A DNA stretch of 38,490 nucleotides from the NCBI GenBank assembly GCA_038211965.1, contig JBBQVB010000010.1, positions 1 through 38,490 of the forward strand. The letters run 5' to 3'. The position numbers were made by a program, and so were the translations under genes. Numbering within the stretch: position 1 is the stretch's first letter; each line of letters begins with the position of its first letter. Shown here in pieces: positions 25,329 through 32,794 of the stretch. The notes beneath the pieces are model-generated. The model saw only the letters and a list, made by a program, of their open reading frames with translations. It had not been told where the DNA came from and searched no databases. Source of the DNA: Glacieibacterium sp038211965 (lineage in GTDB: Bacteria > Pseudomonadota > Alphaproteobacteria > Sphingomonadales > Sphingomonadaceae).

Positions 25329-26354
25329 TCACACCGGCGTCCACGCCTTCGCCTCCACCGCCTCGCTGGCGCGCCCAACGACCTCGATCAGCCGGTCGAG
25401 CGCGACATCGACCCCGACGCGCGTCGCCGCCGACAGTGCCAGCACCTCGCGCCCCGAGACCTTGGCGAGCTTCTTGACCAGCTTCGCCAGCAGCTTGGGG
25501 TCAACCGCATCGGCCTTCGACAGCGCGACGATCTCGTCCTTGGCGTCGAGGCCGTTACCATAGGCTTCCAACTCGTCGCGGACGACGCGGTAGTTGTCGA
25601 CCGGGTCGTCGGCGGTCGCGTCGACCAGATGCAACAGGATGCGGCAGCGTTCGATATGCCCGAGGAAGCGGTCGCCGATGCCAACCCCGTCGGCCGCACC
25701 CTCGATCAGTCCGGGGATGTCGGCGAGGACGAACTCGCGGCCCTTCCAGCCGACGACGCCGAGTTGGGGTTTGAGCGTCGTGAACGGGTACGCGCCGACC
25801 TTGGCGTCGGCGTTGGTGACGGCGTTGAGGAAGGTCGACTTGCCCGCATTGGGCTGGCCTAGCAGCCCCGCGTCGGCGATCAGCTTGAGGCGCAGCCAGA
25901 CCCAGCATTCGGCCCCCGGGAAGCCCGGCTGGAACTGGCGCGGCGCGCGGTTGGTCGAGCTTTTATAATGGTCGTTGCCCTTGCCGCCGTCGCCGCCGCG
26001 CAGCAGCACGATGCGCTGGCCCGGCGCGGTGAAGTCCGCGAGCAGCGTGTCGCCGTCGTCGTCGATGACCTGCGTGCCCACCGGCACGCGGATGACGAGG
26101 TCGCCGCCCGCCGCGCCGGTCCGGTTGCGCCCCGCGCCGCCGGTACCGCGCGGTGCCTTGAAATGCTGCGCATAGCGGAAGTCGATCAGCGTGTTGAGGC
26201 CGGGGACGCTCTCGAAGATCACGTCACCGCCCTTCCCGCCGTCGCCGCCGTCGGGACCGCCGAACTCGACGAACTTCTCGCGGCGGAACGACACCGCCCC
26301 GTCGCCGCCCTGGCCCGAGCGCACGAAAATCTTGGCTTGGTCGAGAAACTTCAT
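25329..26354 (-). CDS. obgE: GTPase ObgE/CgtA
   Basis: A 341-residue Obg-family GTPase that binds the 50S subunit and links ribosome assembly to stress and cell cycle. The N-terminal Gly-rich Obg domain spans about 1-158 (GGPDGGDGGKGGDV). The G domain has G1 GQPNAGKS, G3 DIPGLIEGA and G4 SKAD. The C-terminal extension of some members is absent. ATG at 26352-26354. It leads the obgE-proB run. Confidence 0.97.
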   Translation of the reverse strand: MKFLDQAKIFVRSGQGGDGAVSFRREKFVEFGGPDGGDGGKGGDVIFESVPGLNTLIDFRYAQHFKAPRGTGGAGRNRTGAAGGDLVIRVPVGTQVIDDDGDTLLADFTAPGQRIVLLRGGDGGKGNDHYKSSTNRAPRQFQPGFPGAECWVWLRLKLIADAGLLGQPNAGKSTFLNAVTNADAKVGAYPFTTLKPQLGVVGWKGREFVLADIPGLIEGAADGVGIGDRFLGHIERCRILLHLVDATADDPVDNYRVVRDELEAYGNGLDAKDEIVALSKADAVDPKLLAKLVKKLAKVSGREVLALSAATRVGVDVALDRLIEVVGRASEAVEAKAWTPV

Positions 26355-26390
26355 GCGCGCCCTATGGCGGAAAGGCGCGATTCTGGCGAA

Positions 26391-27560
26391 TCAGGCGGGT
26401 AGACCCTGCGCCAGCAGCCGCCGGACGTTGCCGCCCATGACCTGCGCGATCGCCGCATCGCTCAGCCCCGCGTCGAGCAGCGCCTGCGTCACCGCGTCGA
26501 GGTGCGCGGTGTCGAAGCCCGTCGTCACCGCGCCGTCGAAGTCCGAACCCAGCCCGACATGGTCGATGCCCGCCACGCGAATCGCGTGGACGATGGCGCG
26601 CGCCGTCGCGGCAGGCGTCGGCGCGCAGACGGCGGCGTCCCAGTAGCCGATGCCGATGACGCCGCCATTCCTCGCGAGCAGCCGCAACTCGTCGTCGGTC
26701 AGGTTGCGGTTCGTGTTGCAGGTCGCCTTGACGCCGCCGTGGCTGACGACGACGGGCCGCGTCGCGATGCGCATCACGTCGGCGAAGCAGGCGTGGCTGC
26801 AATGCGCGACATCGACGATCATCGACTTGGCTTCCATCAGCCGGATCGCTTGCACGCCGAGCGGGGTCAACCCGTATTTCTTCGCGCCGTGCATCGACCC
26901 GGCCAGCTCGTTGTCGAAGAAATGCGCCAGCCCGATCATGCGGAAGCCTGCGGCGTAGAGCCTGTCGAGATTGGCAAGGTCGCCTTCGAGGTTGTGCGAG
27001 CCTTCGGTTGAGAGGAGGACGCCGACGGGGCGTGGGCTGCGGCCCTGCGCCGCCGAGAGGTCGGCGAGGTCGCCGCGCGTTCGGACGATGCGCAGACTTG
27101 CCGGATTGGCGGCGACGGCGCGTCGTGCTTTCTCGGCATGCCACAGCGAGCGTTCGAGCAGCGACCCCCATGTCCGCACCGGTTGCAGCTGCGCCACCGC
27201 GAGCAGCGTGATGTTGTCGGTATCGCCAGTGTTCGACTCGTAGTTCTGGCCCTTGGGCGTCTTGGTCACCGACGACAGGACCTGCAGCGCAACATGGCCG
27301 GTCGCGAGACGTGGCAGATCGACCTGTCCCCGGTCGCCGAGGCTCCCGAAGTCGCGCTGCCAGAGCAGCGTATCGGCGTGCATGTCGGCGACGAACAGAC
27401 TGGCGTGGAGCGCCTTCGCCCGCGCCAACACCGGCCACGGCCCGCCGACGACCTTGTTCGACCCGCGCTCGACGATGCCGGGGGCGAGCGCGAGGAACGC
27501 GGCGACCGCGACGATCACGATGCCCGCCAGCCACAGACCGGTCCGCGTTGTCCGCGCCAT
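26391..27560 (-). CDS. Membrane dipeptidase (M19, renal dipeptidase family)
   Basis: A 389-residue zinc dipeptidase anchored by an N-terminal membrane segment at about 8-28. The zinc-site motif DMHADT follows the anchor, then STEGSHNLEGDL, GLAHFFDNE, DVAHCS, VVVSHGGVKATCNTNRNL and GLGSDFDG. M19 enzymes cleave dipeptides, including some D-amino-acid dipeptides; the partner is unknown. ATG at 27558-27560, with a GGGGGGAA run just upstream as ribosome binding site. It ends 36 bases before the obgE start on the same strand and is divergent from the small membrane protein gene. Confidence 0.94.
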   Translation of the reverse strand: MARTTRTGLWLAGIVIVAVAAFLALAPGIVERGSNKVVGGPWPVLARAKALHASLFVADMHADTLLWQRDFGSLGDRGQVDLPRLATGHVALQVLSSVTKTPKGQNYESNTGDTDNITLLAVAQLQPVRTWGSLLERSLWHAEKARRAVAANPASLRIVRTRGDLADLSAAQGRSPRPVGVLLSTEGSHNLEGDLANLDRLYAAGFRMIGLAHFFDNELAGSMHGAKKYGLTPLGVQAIRLMEAKSMIVDVAHCSHACFADVMRIATRPVVVSHGGVKATCNTNRNLTDDELRLLARNGGVIGIGYWDAAVCAPTPAATARAIVHAIRVAGIDHVGLGSDFDGAVTTGFDTAHLDAVTQALLDAGLSDAAIAQVMGGNVRRLLAQGLPA

Positions 27561-27650
27561 GTTCCCCCCGTTGCCGTGCCGCTCGACGCCGTGGACCGGT
27601 CGCTGTGGCGATGATAGGCTTCTGGCTGTACCTTTGACCAGGAGCAAGCC

Positions 27651-27851
27651 GTGACCTTCGTTCCCGCCATCCACCGCCTGCTGCTCGCGAGCGCCATGCT
27701 CTATACGGGCGCGCTGCTGCTCGCGGTGTTTGCGCATGACCGGGCGCAGGGCTGGATCACGCTGTCGGGTCGCGCCAGCGGGCTGCTCGCGATCGTCGCG
27801 CTGGGCGTGTTCGCTTACGCCAAGCTGCGGTCGAGGGTGACGAAGCTGTAG
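27651..27851 (+). CDS. Small membrane protein of unknown function
   Basis: A 66-residue protein with two hydrophobic stretches (about 8-26 and 43-58) and a basic end (KLRSRVTKL). No family was recognised. The start is GTG 27651, with GGAG at 27641-27644. Its last 37 bases overlap the 3' end of the convergent folA gene, which is unusual and lowers confidence slightly. Confidence 0.6.
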   Translation: MTFVPAIHRLLLASAMLYTGALLLAVFAHDRAQGWITLSGRASGLLAIVALGVFAYAKLRSRVTKL

Positions 27852-28318
27852 GCGGGGGTGTCGCGCACTCCCGGATGATCGACACGCTCGACCTCGGCCC
27901 ATGTTTCGGGCCGGAAGGCGGGCAGGACCGTGTCCCCCTCGGGCTCGGCATGCACCTCGGTCAGGTACACGCGGCGCGCCAGCGGCAGCGTCTCGGCATA
28001 GACCGCCGCGCCGCCGATAACCATCAGCGCATCGGGTCGCGCGCGCGGGTCCATGCCCGCCGCCGCAATCGCCTCGGCGAGATTTGGCGCGACGGTGACA
28101 CCCGGCGCGCTCCACCCGGGCGTGCGCGTCAGCACGATATTGTGACGGCCCGGCAGCGGCTTGCCGATCGAATCGAACGTCCGGCGCCCCATCAGCACGG
28201 GCTTGCCGACGGTCAGCCGCTTGAAATGCGCGAGATCGGCGGGGATGCGCCACGGCAGGCCGCCGTCCCTGCCGATGACGCCGTTGGTCGCGCGCGCGAC
28301 GACGAAGGCGACGATCAT
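27815..28318 (-). CDS. folA: Dihydrofolate reductase FolA
   Basis: A 167-residue enzyme that reduces dihydrofolate to tetrahydrofolate with NADPH. Motifs are ATNGVIGRDGGLPWRIPAD (Trp and catalytic Asp), FKRLTVGKPVLMGRRTF, and VIGGAAVYAETLP. The ATG at 28316-28318 overlaps the thyA stop (ATGA), so thyA and folA are coupled, as is usual, because thymidylate synthase produces the dihydrofolate that FolA recycles. Confidence 0.96.
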   Translation of the reverse strand: MIVAFVVARATNGVIGRDGGLPWRIPADLAHFKRLTVGKPVLMGRRTFDSIGKPLPGRHNIVLTRTPGWSAPGVTVAPNLAEAIAAAGMDPRARPDALMVIGGAAVYAETLPLARRVYLTEVHAEPEGDTVLPAFRPETWAEVERVDHPGVRDTPAYSFVTLDRSLA

Positions 28319-29211
28319 ACCGCGACCGGCGCGCTGATCGCCGGATGCGGGTCATAGCCGTCGACGATGACATCCTCGAACGCATAGTCGAACAGCGTCG
28401 TTGCCCGCCGCGCCAGCGTCAGCGCCGGGAACGGCTTCGGCGCACGCGCCAGCTGCGTCGCGACCAGTTCGCCGTGGTTGGCGTAGACGTGGCAATCGGC
28501 CCCCATCCAGACCAGTTCGCCGGGTTGGAGGTCACACTGCTGTGCGAGCATCCGCAGCAGCAGCGCGGCCTCGAAAATGTTGAACGCGAAGCCAAGGCCG
28601 AGATCGCACGAGCGCTGGTACAAGATGCCCGACAGCCGTCCGTCGCCGACGAAATACTGATAGGTCATGTGGCACGGCGGCAACGCCATGCGGTCGAGGT
28701 CGGCGACGTTCCAGCCGGTGAAGATGTGCCGCCGCGACGCGGGATTGGTGCGCAGCCCCTCGACCAGCGCGGCGAGCTGATCGATCCCCTCGCCGTCGCC
28801 CGGAAAGCGCGGCCAGTGCCGCCATTGGTGGCCATATACGGGCCCGAGATCGCCCCATCGTGCCGCGAATTCCGCATCGTCGAGCAGCCGTGCCTCGAAA
28901 ACGTTGCGCGATACCGCGTCGCCCGTCGCCTCGACGTATTTCTGCAACGGCCAGTCGGTCCAGATATGCACCCCCTGCGCGACCAGCGGGACGATCGACG
29001 TCTCGCCGCTCAAAAACCACAGCAGTTCGCGGACCGCCGTCTTCCAGAAGACGCGCTTCGTCGTCAGTAGCGGCACGCTGCCATCGGACAGGTCGAAGCG
29101 CAGCGTTTCGCCGAACAGCGCGCGCGTCCCCGTGCCCGTGCGGTCGCCGCGGACCACGCCCGCCTCCCAGGCACGGCGCAACAGATCGAGATAGGCGGCC
29201 TCGCCCGTCAC
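28315..29211 (-). CDS. thyA: Thymidylate synthase ThyA
   Basis: A 298-residue enzyme that methylates dUMP to dTMP using methylenetetrahydrofolate. RTGTGTRALFG (phosphate-binding Arg), the catalytic Cys180 in LPPCHMTYQYF, RSCDLGLGFAFNI and the end DGYDPHPAI are all present. It carries the extra central segment of the longer bacterial type. The start is GTG at 29209-29211. It is divergent from luxI, with 91 bases between starts, and the 18-bp palindrome lies only 12 bases upstream of its start codon. Confidence 0.96.
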   Translation of the reverse strand: MTGEAAYLDLLRRAWEAGVVRGDRTGTGTRALFGETLRFDLSDGSVPLLTTKRVFWKTAVRELLWFLSGETSIVPLVAQGVHIWTDWPLQKYVEATGDAVSRNVFEARLLDDAEFAARWGDLGPVYGHQWRHWPRFPGDGEGIDQLAALVEGLRTNPASRRHIFTGWNVADLDRMALPPCHMTYQYFVGDGRLSGILYQRSCDLGLGFAFNIFEAALLLRMLAQQCDLQPGELVWMGADCHVYANHGELVATQLARAPKPFPALTLARRATTLFDYAFEDVIVDGYDPHPAISAPVAV

Positions 29212-29223
29212 AAGCCCGTCACC

Positions 29224-29270
29224 TACCCCTGTTCAGGGGTATATCGAACGGGCAGTAATCGTTGCATAAC
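29224..29270 (+). promoter_or_regulatory. Candidate lux-box palindrome and promoter of the luxI gene
   Basis: TACCCCTG-TT-CAGGGGTA at 29224-29241 is a perfect 8-bp inverted repeat with a 2-base centre. Its size and CTG-N-CAG core resemble binding sites of LuxR-type regulators. A -10-like CATAAC at 29265-29270, preceded by TTG, lies where a promoter activated from a lux box at about -42 would have it, and the centre is 70 bases before ATG 29303. On the other strand the palindrome would fall in the thyA leader or promoter. No regulator gene is in the window, so the link is inferred from position and symmetry. Confidence 0.6.
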
Positions 29271-29302
29271 CTTAACAGCCGTAAACCACAGGATCCCCCG
29301 CC

Positions 29303-29932
29303 ATGGTCGCCATCGTCACCAGTTCCAACCGCAGCGATCATGCCGCGACCGTCGCGCAGATGCACCGCGACCGCAAGACGGTCTTCGTCGATGGCCTCAA
29401 GTGGGACGTGCCCGTCGTCAACGGCGTCTACGAGATGGACGAATACGACACCGAAGATGCGGTCTATCTGATCGCCGCCGACCCCTCGACCGGCGCGCAT
29501 CTCGGCTCGGTGCGCCTCGTCTGCACGGCCGGTTCGCATCTGCTCGGCGATAAGTTCGCCTTCCTGTGCGCCGAGGCGGTTCCCACCGGGCACGATATCT
29601 TCGAGATCACCCGCCTGTGCACCACCCCGGGCCTTACCCCCCAGATCGCGTTGCAGATCCGCATGACGCTGGTCATGGCGCTGATGGAATATGGGCTGGC
29701 GAACGGCATCGTGCGCTACACGATGATGACGCGCATGTCGTACCTCGCGACGCTATTGGCGGTCGGCTGGGATGCCGAGCCGCTGGGCTTTCCGGCCGAC
29801 ATCGCGGGCGAATCGGTCGGCGCGCTGCAGATCGGCGTCGACGAAGAAACCCTGGTGCGCTTGCGGAAGATGTACGGGTTCACGCGGCCGGTGCTCGATG
29901 CCGCCGCCCTGCCATCGGCACTGGCGGCGTGA
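29303..29932 (+). CDS. Acyl-homoserine-lactone synthase (LuxI family)
   Basis: A 209-residue autoinducer synthase that builds an acyl-homoserine lactone from S-adenosylmethionine and acyl-ACP (or acyl-CoA). The invariant LuxI residues are present: Arg24, Phe28, Trp34, Glu44-x-Asp46-x-x-Asp49, Arg71, Phe85, Glu101 and Arg104, in KWDVP, EMDEYD, SVRL and FEITRLC. Length is normal. The acyl chain cannot be predicted with confidence. ATG 29303 has only a weak AGGA upstream. No luxR-type gene is adjacent or elsewhere in the window. An NfrB/NfrA-like surface-glycan pair follows on the same strand after 136 bases. Confidence 0.93.
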   Translation: MVAIVTSSNRSDHAATVAQMHRDRKTVFVDGLKWDVPVVNGVYEMDEYDTEDAVYLIAADPSTGAHLGSVRLVCTAGSHLLGDKFAFLCAEAVPTGHDIFEITRLCTTPGLTPQIALQIRMTLVMALMEYGLANGIVRYTMMTRMSYLATLLAVGWDAEPLGFPADIAGESVGALQIGVDEETLVRLRKMYGFTRPVLDAAALPSALAA

Positions 29933-29970
29933 CGGCGCTTTGACCCTGCGCTGCGCCCGCCAATTGTCGA

Positions 29971-30047
29971 GGGTGCCCCGGCCATGTTTGTCTTTCGTTG
30001 CAAACGGCCCTCCCCGTCTGCCGGAATTCGGCGTTGCCGGGGCACCC
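29971..30047. repeat. Strong inverted repeat with nested stems between luxI and the nfrB-like gene
   Basis: GGGTGCCCCGGC (29971-29982) and GCCGGGGCACCC (30036-30047) are perfect 12-bp complements. The 53 bases between them can form two more hairpins: GTTTG/CAAAC (29986-29990 with 30001-30005) and GCCG/CGGC (30020-30023 with 30029-30032). An alternative, GGCC (29980-29983) with GGCC (30006-30009), competes with the outer stem. The closing base of the outer stem is 21 bases before the next start codon. It could be a structured leader RNA, an attenuator or a small palindromic repeat. No T-run follows, so it is not an ordinary terminator. Confidence 0.7.
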
Positions 30048-30068
30048 AACGCGCCTGACGGCTAAGGC

Positions 30069-31487
30069 ATGACACTTGCCCTGACGGGGCTTGCACTGCT
30101 GCACGGCACGGCGCGCGAAAGCCTGCGCGTCGCCGCGAGCGGCCTGGCGTTCGCCAGCCTCGACGATCTTGTGGTCGATGCAGTGTTCTTCGCGCGCTTC
30201 GGCTGGCGACGCGCAACGGTCTATCGCCATCACACCCGCGCGCGCGCCGACACATTGTCCGCTGCCACGCCCGCCGCGATGGCGATCATCGTGCCCGCAT
30301 GGGACGAAGCGCGCGTCATCGGCGCGATGCTGCGCGACTGCACGCGCCGGCTCGACTACCCGAACTACCGGATCTTCGTCGGCGTCTATCCCAACGACCC
30401 TGCGACACAGGCGGCGGTCCGGGCCGTATCCCACGGACGCGTCGAAATGGTCGTGTGCACGCGCGACGGATCGACGACCAAAGCCGATTGTCTCAACCAT
30501 TTGTGGCGCGCCGTGCTGGCCAACGAGGTGCAGGCGGGCCGGCGTTTCAAGGCGATCGTCCTCCACGACGCCGAGGACGTCGTCGACGCGCTCGAATTGC
30601 GGGTCTTCGACCATCTCATGCCGCGCCTCGCGATGGTGCAACTGCCCGTCGTGCCGCTCGTCGATACATCGTCGCGCTGGATCAGCGGCCATTATCTCGA
30701 CGAATTTGCCGAGAGCCACGTCAAGGACCTGGTCGTGCGCGAGGCCATCGGCGCGGCGGTGCCCAGCGCCGGGGTCGCCTGCGCGATCGGGCGAGACATG
30801 CTCGGCCGCATCGCCGATGCGGCGAGCGGGCTGCCCTTCGACGCGGCCTGCCTGACCGAGGATTACGAGCTGGGTCTCCGCATCAAGGCGCTCGGCGGAC
30901 GCGGCGCGCTGGTGCGGATCGGCGGTAGCGCGATGGGTCGACGCGCCGACCGCCGCCGCAACATCGTCGCGACGCGCGAGCATTTCCCCGCCACGATGCA
31001 GGCCGCCCTGACGCAGAAGACGCGCTGGCTGCTCGGCATCGCGTTCGGCGGTTGGGACCGGCTGGGGTGGCGCGGCGGCTGGGCCGACAGGCTGATGTTG
31101 CTGCGCGACCGCAAGGCAATCGTCGCGGCATTGTTGACGCTGTTCGCCTATGGCGCGGGCGCGCTCGTGCTGGTCGACCGCGGGTTGGCGCGCCTAGTGC
31201 CTGACATGGCGGCCTTCGCGCCGCTGGTGCCGCCGGGCAGCGCGCTCGCGACAGTCATCAGGTTCACGACCGCCGTGCTGATCTGGCGGCTGCTGCTGCG
31301 CGCGGGGTTTACGGCCTCGGTCCACGGCTGGCGCGAGGGCCTTCGCGCAGTCCCGCGCGTCGTCGTCGGCAACGCGATCAATGCGGTCGCGGCGGCGCGC
31401 GCGACGCGGCGCTATCTCTCGATCCGGCGCGGGCGCAGCACGCTGGTCTGGGACAAAACTGCCCACCGCTTTCCGGGGGTCGAGTGA
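30069..31487 (+). CDS. NfrB-like membrane glycosyltransferase (N4 adsorption protein B family), short form
   Basis: A 472-residue GT2-type membrane glycosyltransferase. It has an N-terminal hydrophobic stretch with SLDDLVVDAVFF, the GT core IIVPAWDEA (72-80), HDAEDVVDALELRVF (HDAED at 166-170), CLTEDYELGLRIK (263-268) and QKTRW (316-320). Two further membrane segments at about 340-360 and 390-415 follow. The HDAED/TEDYELG pattern is that of E. coli NfrB, the inner-membrane enzyme of the N4-phage receptor glycan. E. coli NfrB has an additional C-terminal MshEN domain that senses c-di-GMP; it is missing here. ATG 30069; AAGG is only just before it, so the start is not certain. Its TGA overlaps the next gene (GTGA). 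Confidence 0.85.
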   Translation: MTLALTGLALLHGTARESLRVAASGLAFASLDDLVVDAVFFARFGWRRATVYRHHTRARADTLSAATPAAMAIIVPAWDEARVIGAMLRDCTRRLDYPNYRIFVGVYPNDPATQAAVRAVSHGRVEMVVCTRDGSTTKADCLNHLWRAVLANEVQAGRRFKAIVLHDAEDVVDALELRVFDHLMPRLAMVQLPVVPLVDTSSRWISGHYLDEFAESHVKDLVVREAIGAAVPSAGVACAIGRDMLGRIADAASGLPFDAACLTEDYELGLRIKALGGRGALVRIGGSAMGRRADRRRNIVATREHFPATMQAALTQKTRWLLGIAFGGWDRLGWRGGWADRLMLLRDRKAIVAALLTLFAYGAGALVLVDRGLARLVPDMAAFAPLVPPGSALATVIRFTTAVLIWRLLLRAGFTASVHGWREGLRAVPRVVVGNAINAVAAARATRRYLSIRRGRSTLVWDKTAHRFPGVE

Positions 31488-32791
31488 GGCGGCTCCGGCT
31501 TGGCCCCTTGCGTTTCCTTGCGGTCGTCGCGGCGGGGTGCGGTGCATGGGGGATCAGCCGCATGCCGGTCGTCGTCGCGGGTGCGCGCGCAGACGTGGCG
31601 CGGGCGATCGCGTGGCGGGCGGACGAGGCGACGCGTGAGCGCGCACTGGCGCGCATGGCAGCGACGGTATTTGCGCCGTCCGAGGCGCCCCTGTCCCCTC
31701 TGGTCCGGCATTCTGGCGGAGGCCGGAATCCGGTTGTGCTACCGGCACCAACGTGGGCGGGAGCCCCGTATCTGGGTGCCGATCTCCGCCCACATGACGC
31801 ACGGGACCCGAGTTTCGCCTACGCGTCGAAACAACCTTCCGCGTTGGCGGACCGGTCGTCCGCTCCGTCACTTGGACCGGGCGCGGCGGACACGGCACCG
31901 GTACCCGCCAGCTCTGGCTTTCCAGCCAACGACGGCGCCACCGCAACCGCAACCGCAACCGCAACCGTTGTGCCAACTCTGACAAGCTCGGCCGATCAGG
32001 CCTTCGGCCTCGCAACCGCTGCTTATGCCGCGCTCCCGCACGACCGACGTGCGGCTGCGCGGGGTTTCACCGCCGCTCTCGCCGCTGCACCCGACGCGAC
32101 CGGTGCGCCGCGCTGGCACCGCGCGCTCGACGCCCTCGAACGCCGCTGGTCCGGCGAGGCGTATGTCCTCTTTCGCGACGGGGGAAGTCCGGGCTTCGGT
32201 GTCGCGCCGCTGCTCGGCGGCGGCCAGTCGGGGGCGGCGCTGGCGTGGACGCTCGACCCGCTCGCGCGGCACCCGCTTTCGGTCGTCGCGCGCGCGACCG
32301 TCGCGCACCGCAGCGCGGGCTTCGGGATCGACGGCTTCGACGGCGGTAGTGTCCAGGCGGCAGTCGGGCTCCGCTGGCAGGTCGCGCCCGGCGCGTCGCT
32401 GACGGCCGAGCGAATGGTCGCAGTCGGCGACGGCGCGCGCGATGCGTGGACGCTTCGCGCCGCCGGTGGCCGCGCCCAAAAGCTCGGCCCCGTACTCGCC
32501 GACGCCTACGCCGAGGCGGGGATCGTCGGGGCGCGCCGCCGCGACCTGTTCGCGAGCGTTCAGGCGCGCGCGGTCACGCCCTTCCTCACCGGTCCGGTCC
32601 GCATCGAGCCAGGCGTCAGCCTCTGGTCGAGCATTCAGCGCGCAGGAACGACCGTCGGCCGTTTCGACGTCGGACCCACCGTCACCGCGCGTGCCGGGCC
32701 GGTCGCTGCCAGCCTCGACTACCGCGTCCGCGTCGCGGGCCACGCCGCGCCGGACACCGGCCCCGCATTGACGCTGTCGGCGCGTTTCTGA
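31484..32791 (+). CDS. NfrA-like outer-membrane protein (N4 adsorption protein A C-terminal domain), compact, with repeats in the linker
   Basis: A 435-residue protein coupled to the NfrB-like gene by GTGA at 31484. A hydrophobic segment at about 10-25 is the export signal. Residues about 65-165 form a linker containing RHSGGGRNP, the usual translation of a REP palindrome, and an ATATATAT run from a hexanucleotide repeat. Residues about 165-435 match the NfrA C-terminal region: HRALDALERRWSGEAY, LLGGGQSGAAL, then alternating beta strands ending SARF with a terminal Phe, as in outer-membrane barrels. E. coli NfrA is about twice as long and has TPR repeats; these are mostly absent. It probably exports or anchors the glycan made by the NfrB-like enzyme. 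Confidence 0.75.
   Translation: MRRLRLGPLRFLAVVAAGCGAWGISRMPVVVAGARADVARAIAWRADEATRERALARMAATVFAPSEAPLSPLVRHSGGGRNPVVLPAPTWAGAPYLGADLRPHDARDPSFAYASKQPSALADRSSAPSLGPGAADTAPVPASSGFPANDGATATATATATVVPTLTSSADQAFGLATAAYAALPHDRRAAARGFTAALAAAPDATGAPRWHRALDALERRWSGEAYVLFRDGGSPGFGVAPLLGGGQSGAALAWTLDPLARHPLSVVARATVAHRSAGFGIDGFDGGSVQAAVGLRWQVAPGASLTAERMVAVGDGARDAWTLRAAGGRAQKLGPVLADAYAEAGIVGARRRDLFASVQARAVTPFLTGPVRIEPGVSLWSSIQRAGTTVGRFDVGPTVTARAGPVAASLDYRVRVAGHAAPDTGPALTLSARF
31704..31793. repeat. REP-like palindrome inside the nfrA-like reading frame
   Basis: ATTCTGGC (31710-31717) and GCCGGAAT (31722-31729) form a hairpin with one G-T pair, the common REP core. A second pair, GTGGGCGG (31753-31760) and CCGCCCAC (31786-31793), lies just downstream. 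The element is in frame and keeps the reading frame open, giving VRHSGGGRNP in the protein linker. Confidence 0.7.
31941..31967 (+). repeat. Hexanucleotide tandem repeat (CCGCAA, 4.5 copies)
   Basis: Four and a half copies of CCGCAA lie in the linker of the nfrA-like gene and encode an Ala-Thr run. Because the unit is six bases, slippage would change linker length by two residues without shifting the frame. Confidence 0.85.
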
Positions 32792-32794
32792 CGC

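Noticed and set aside
29971..30047. Rho-independent terminator for luxI
   Set aside because: The stem is far apart (53-base interior) and lacks a T-run on either strand; a simple terminator would be a tight hairpin.
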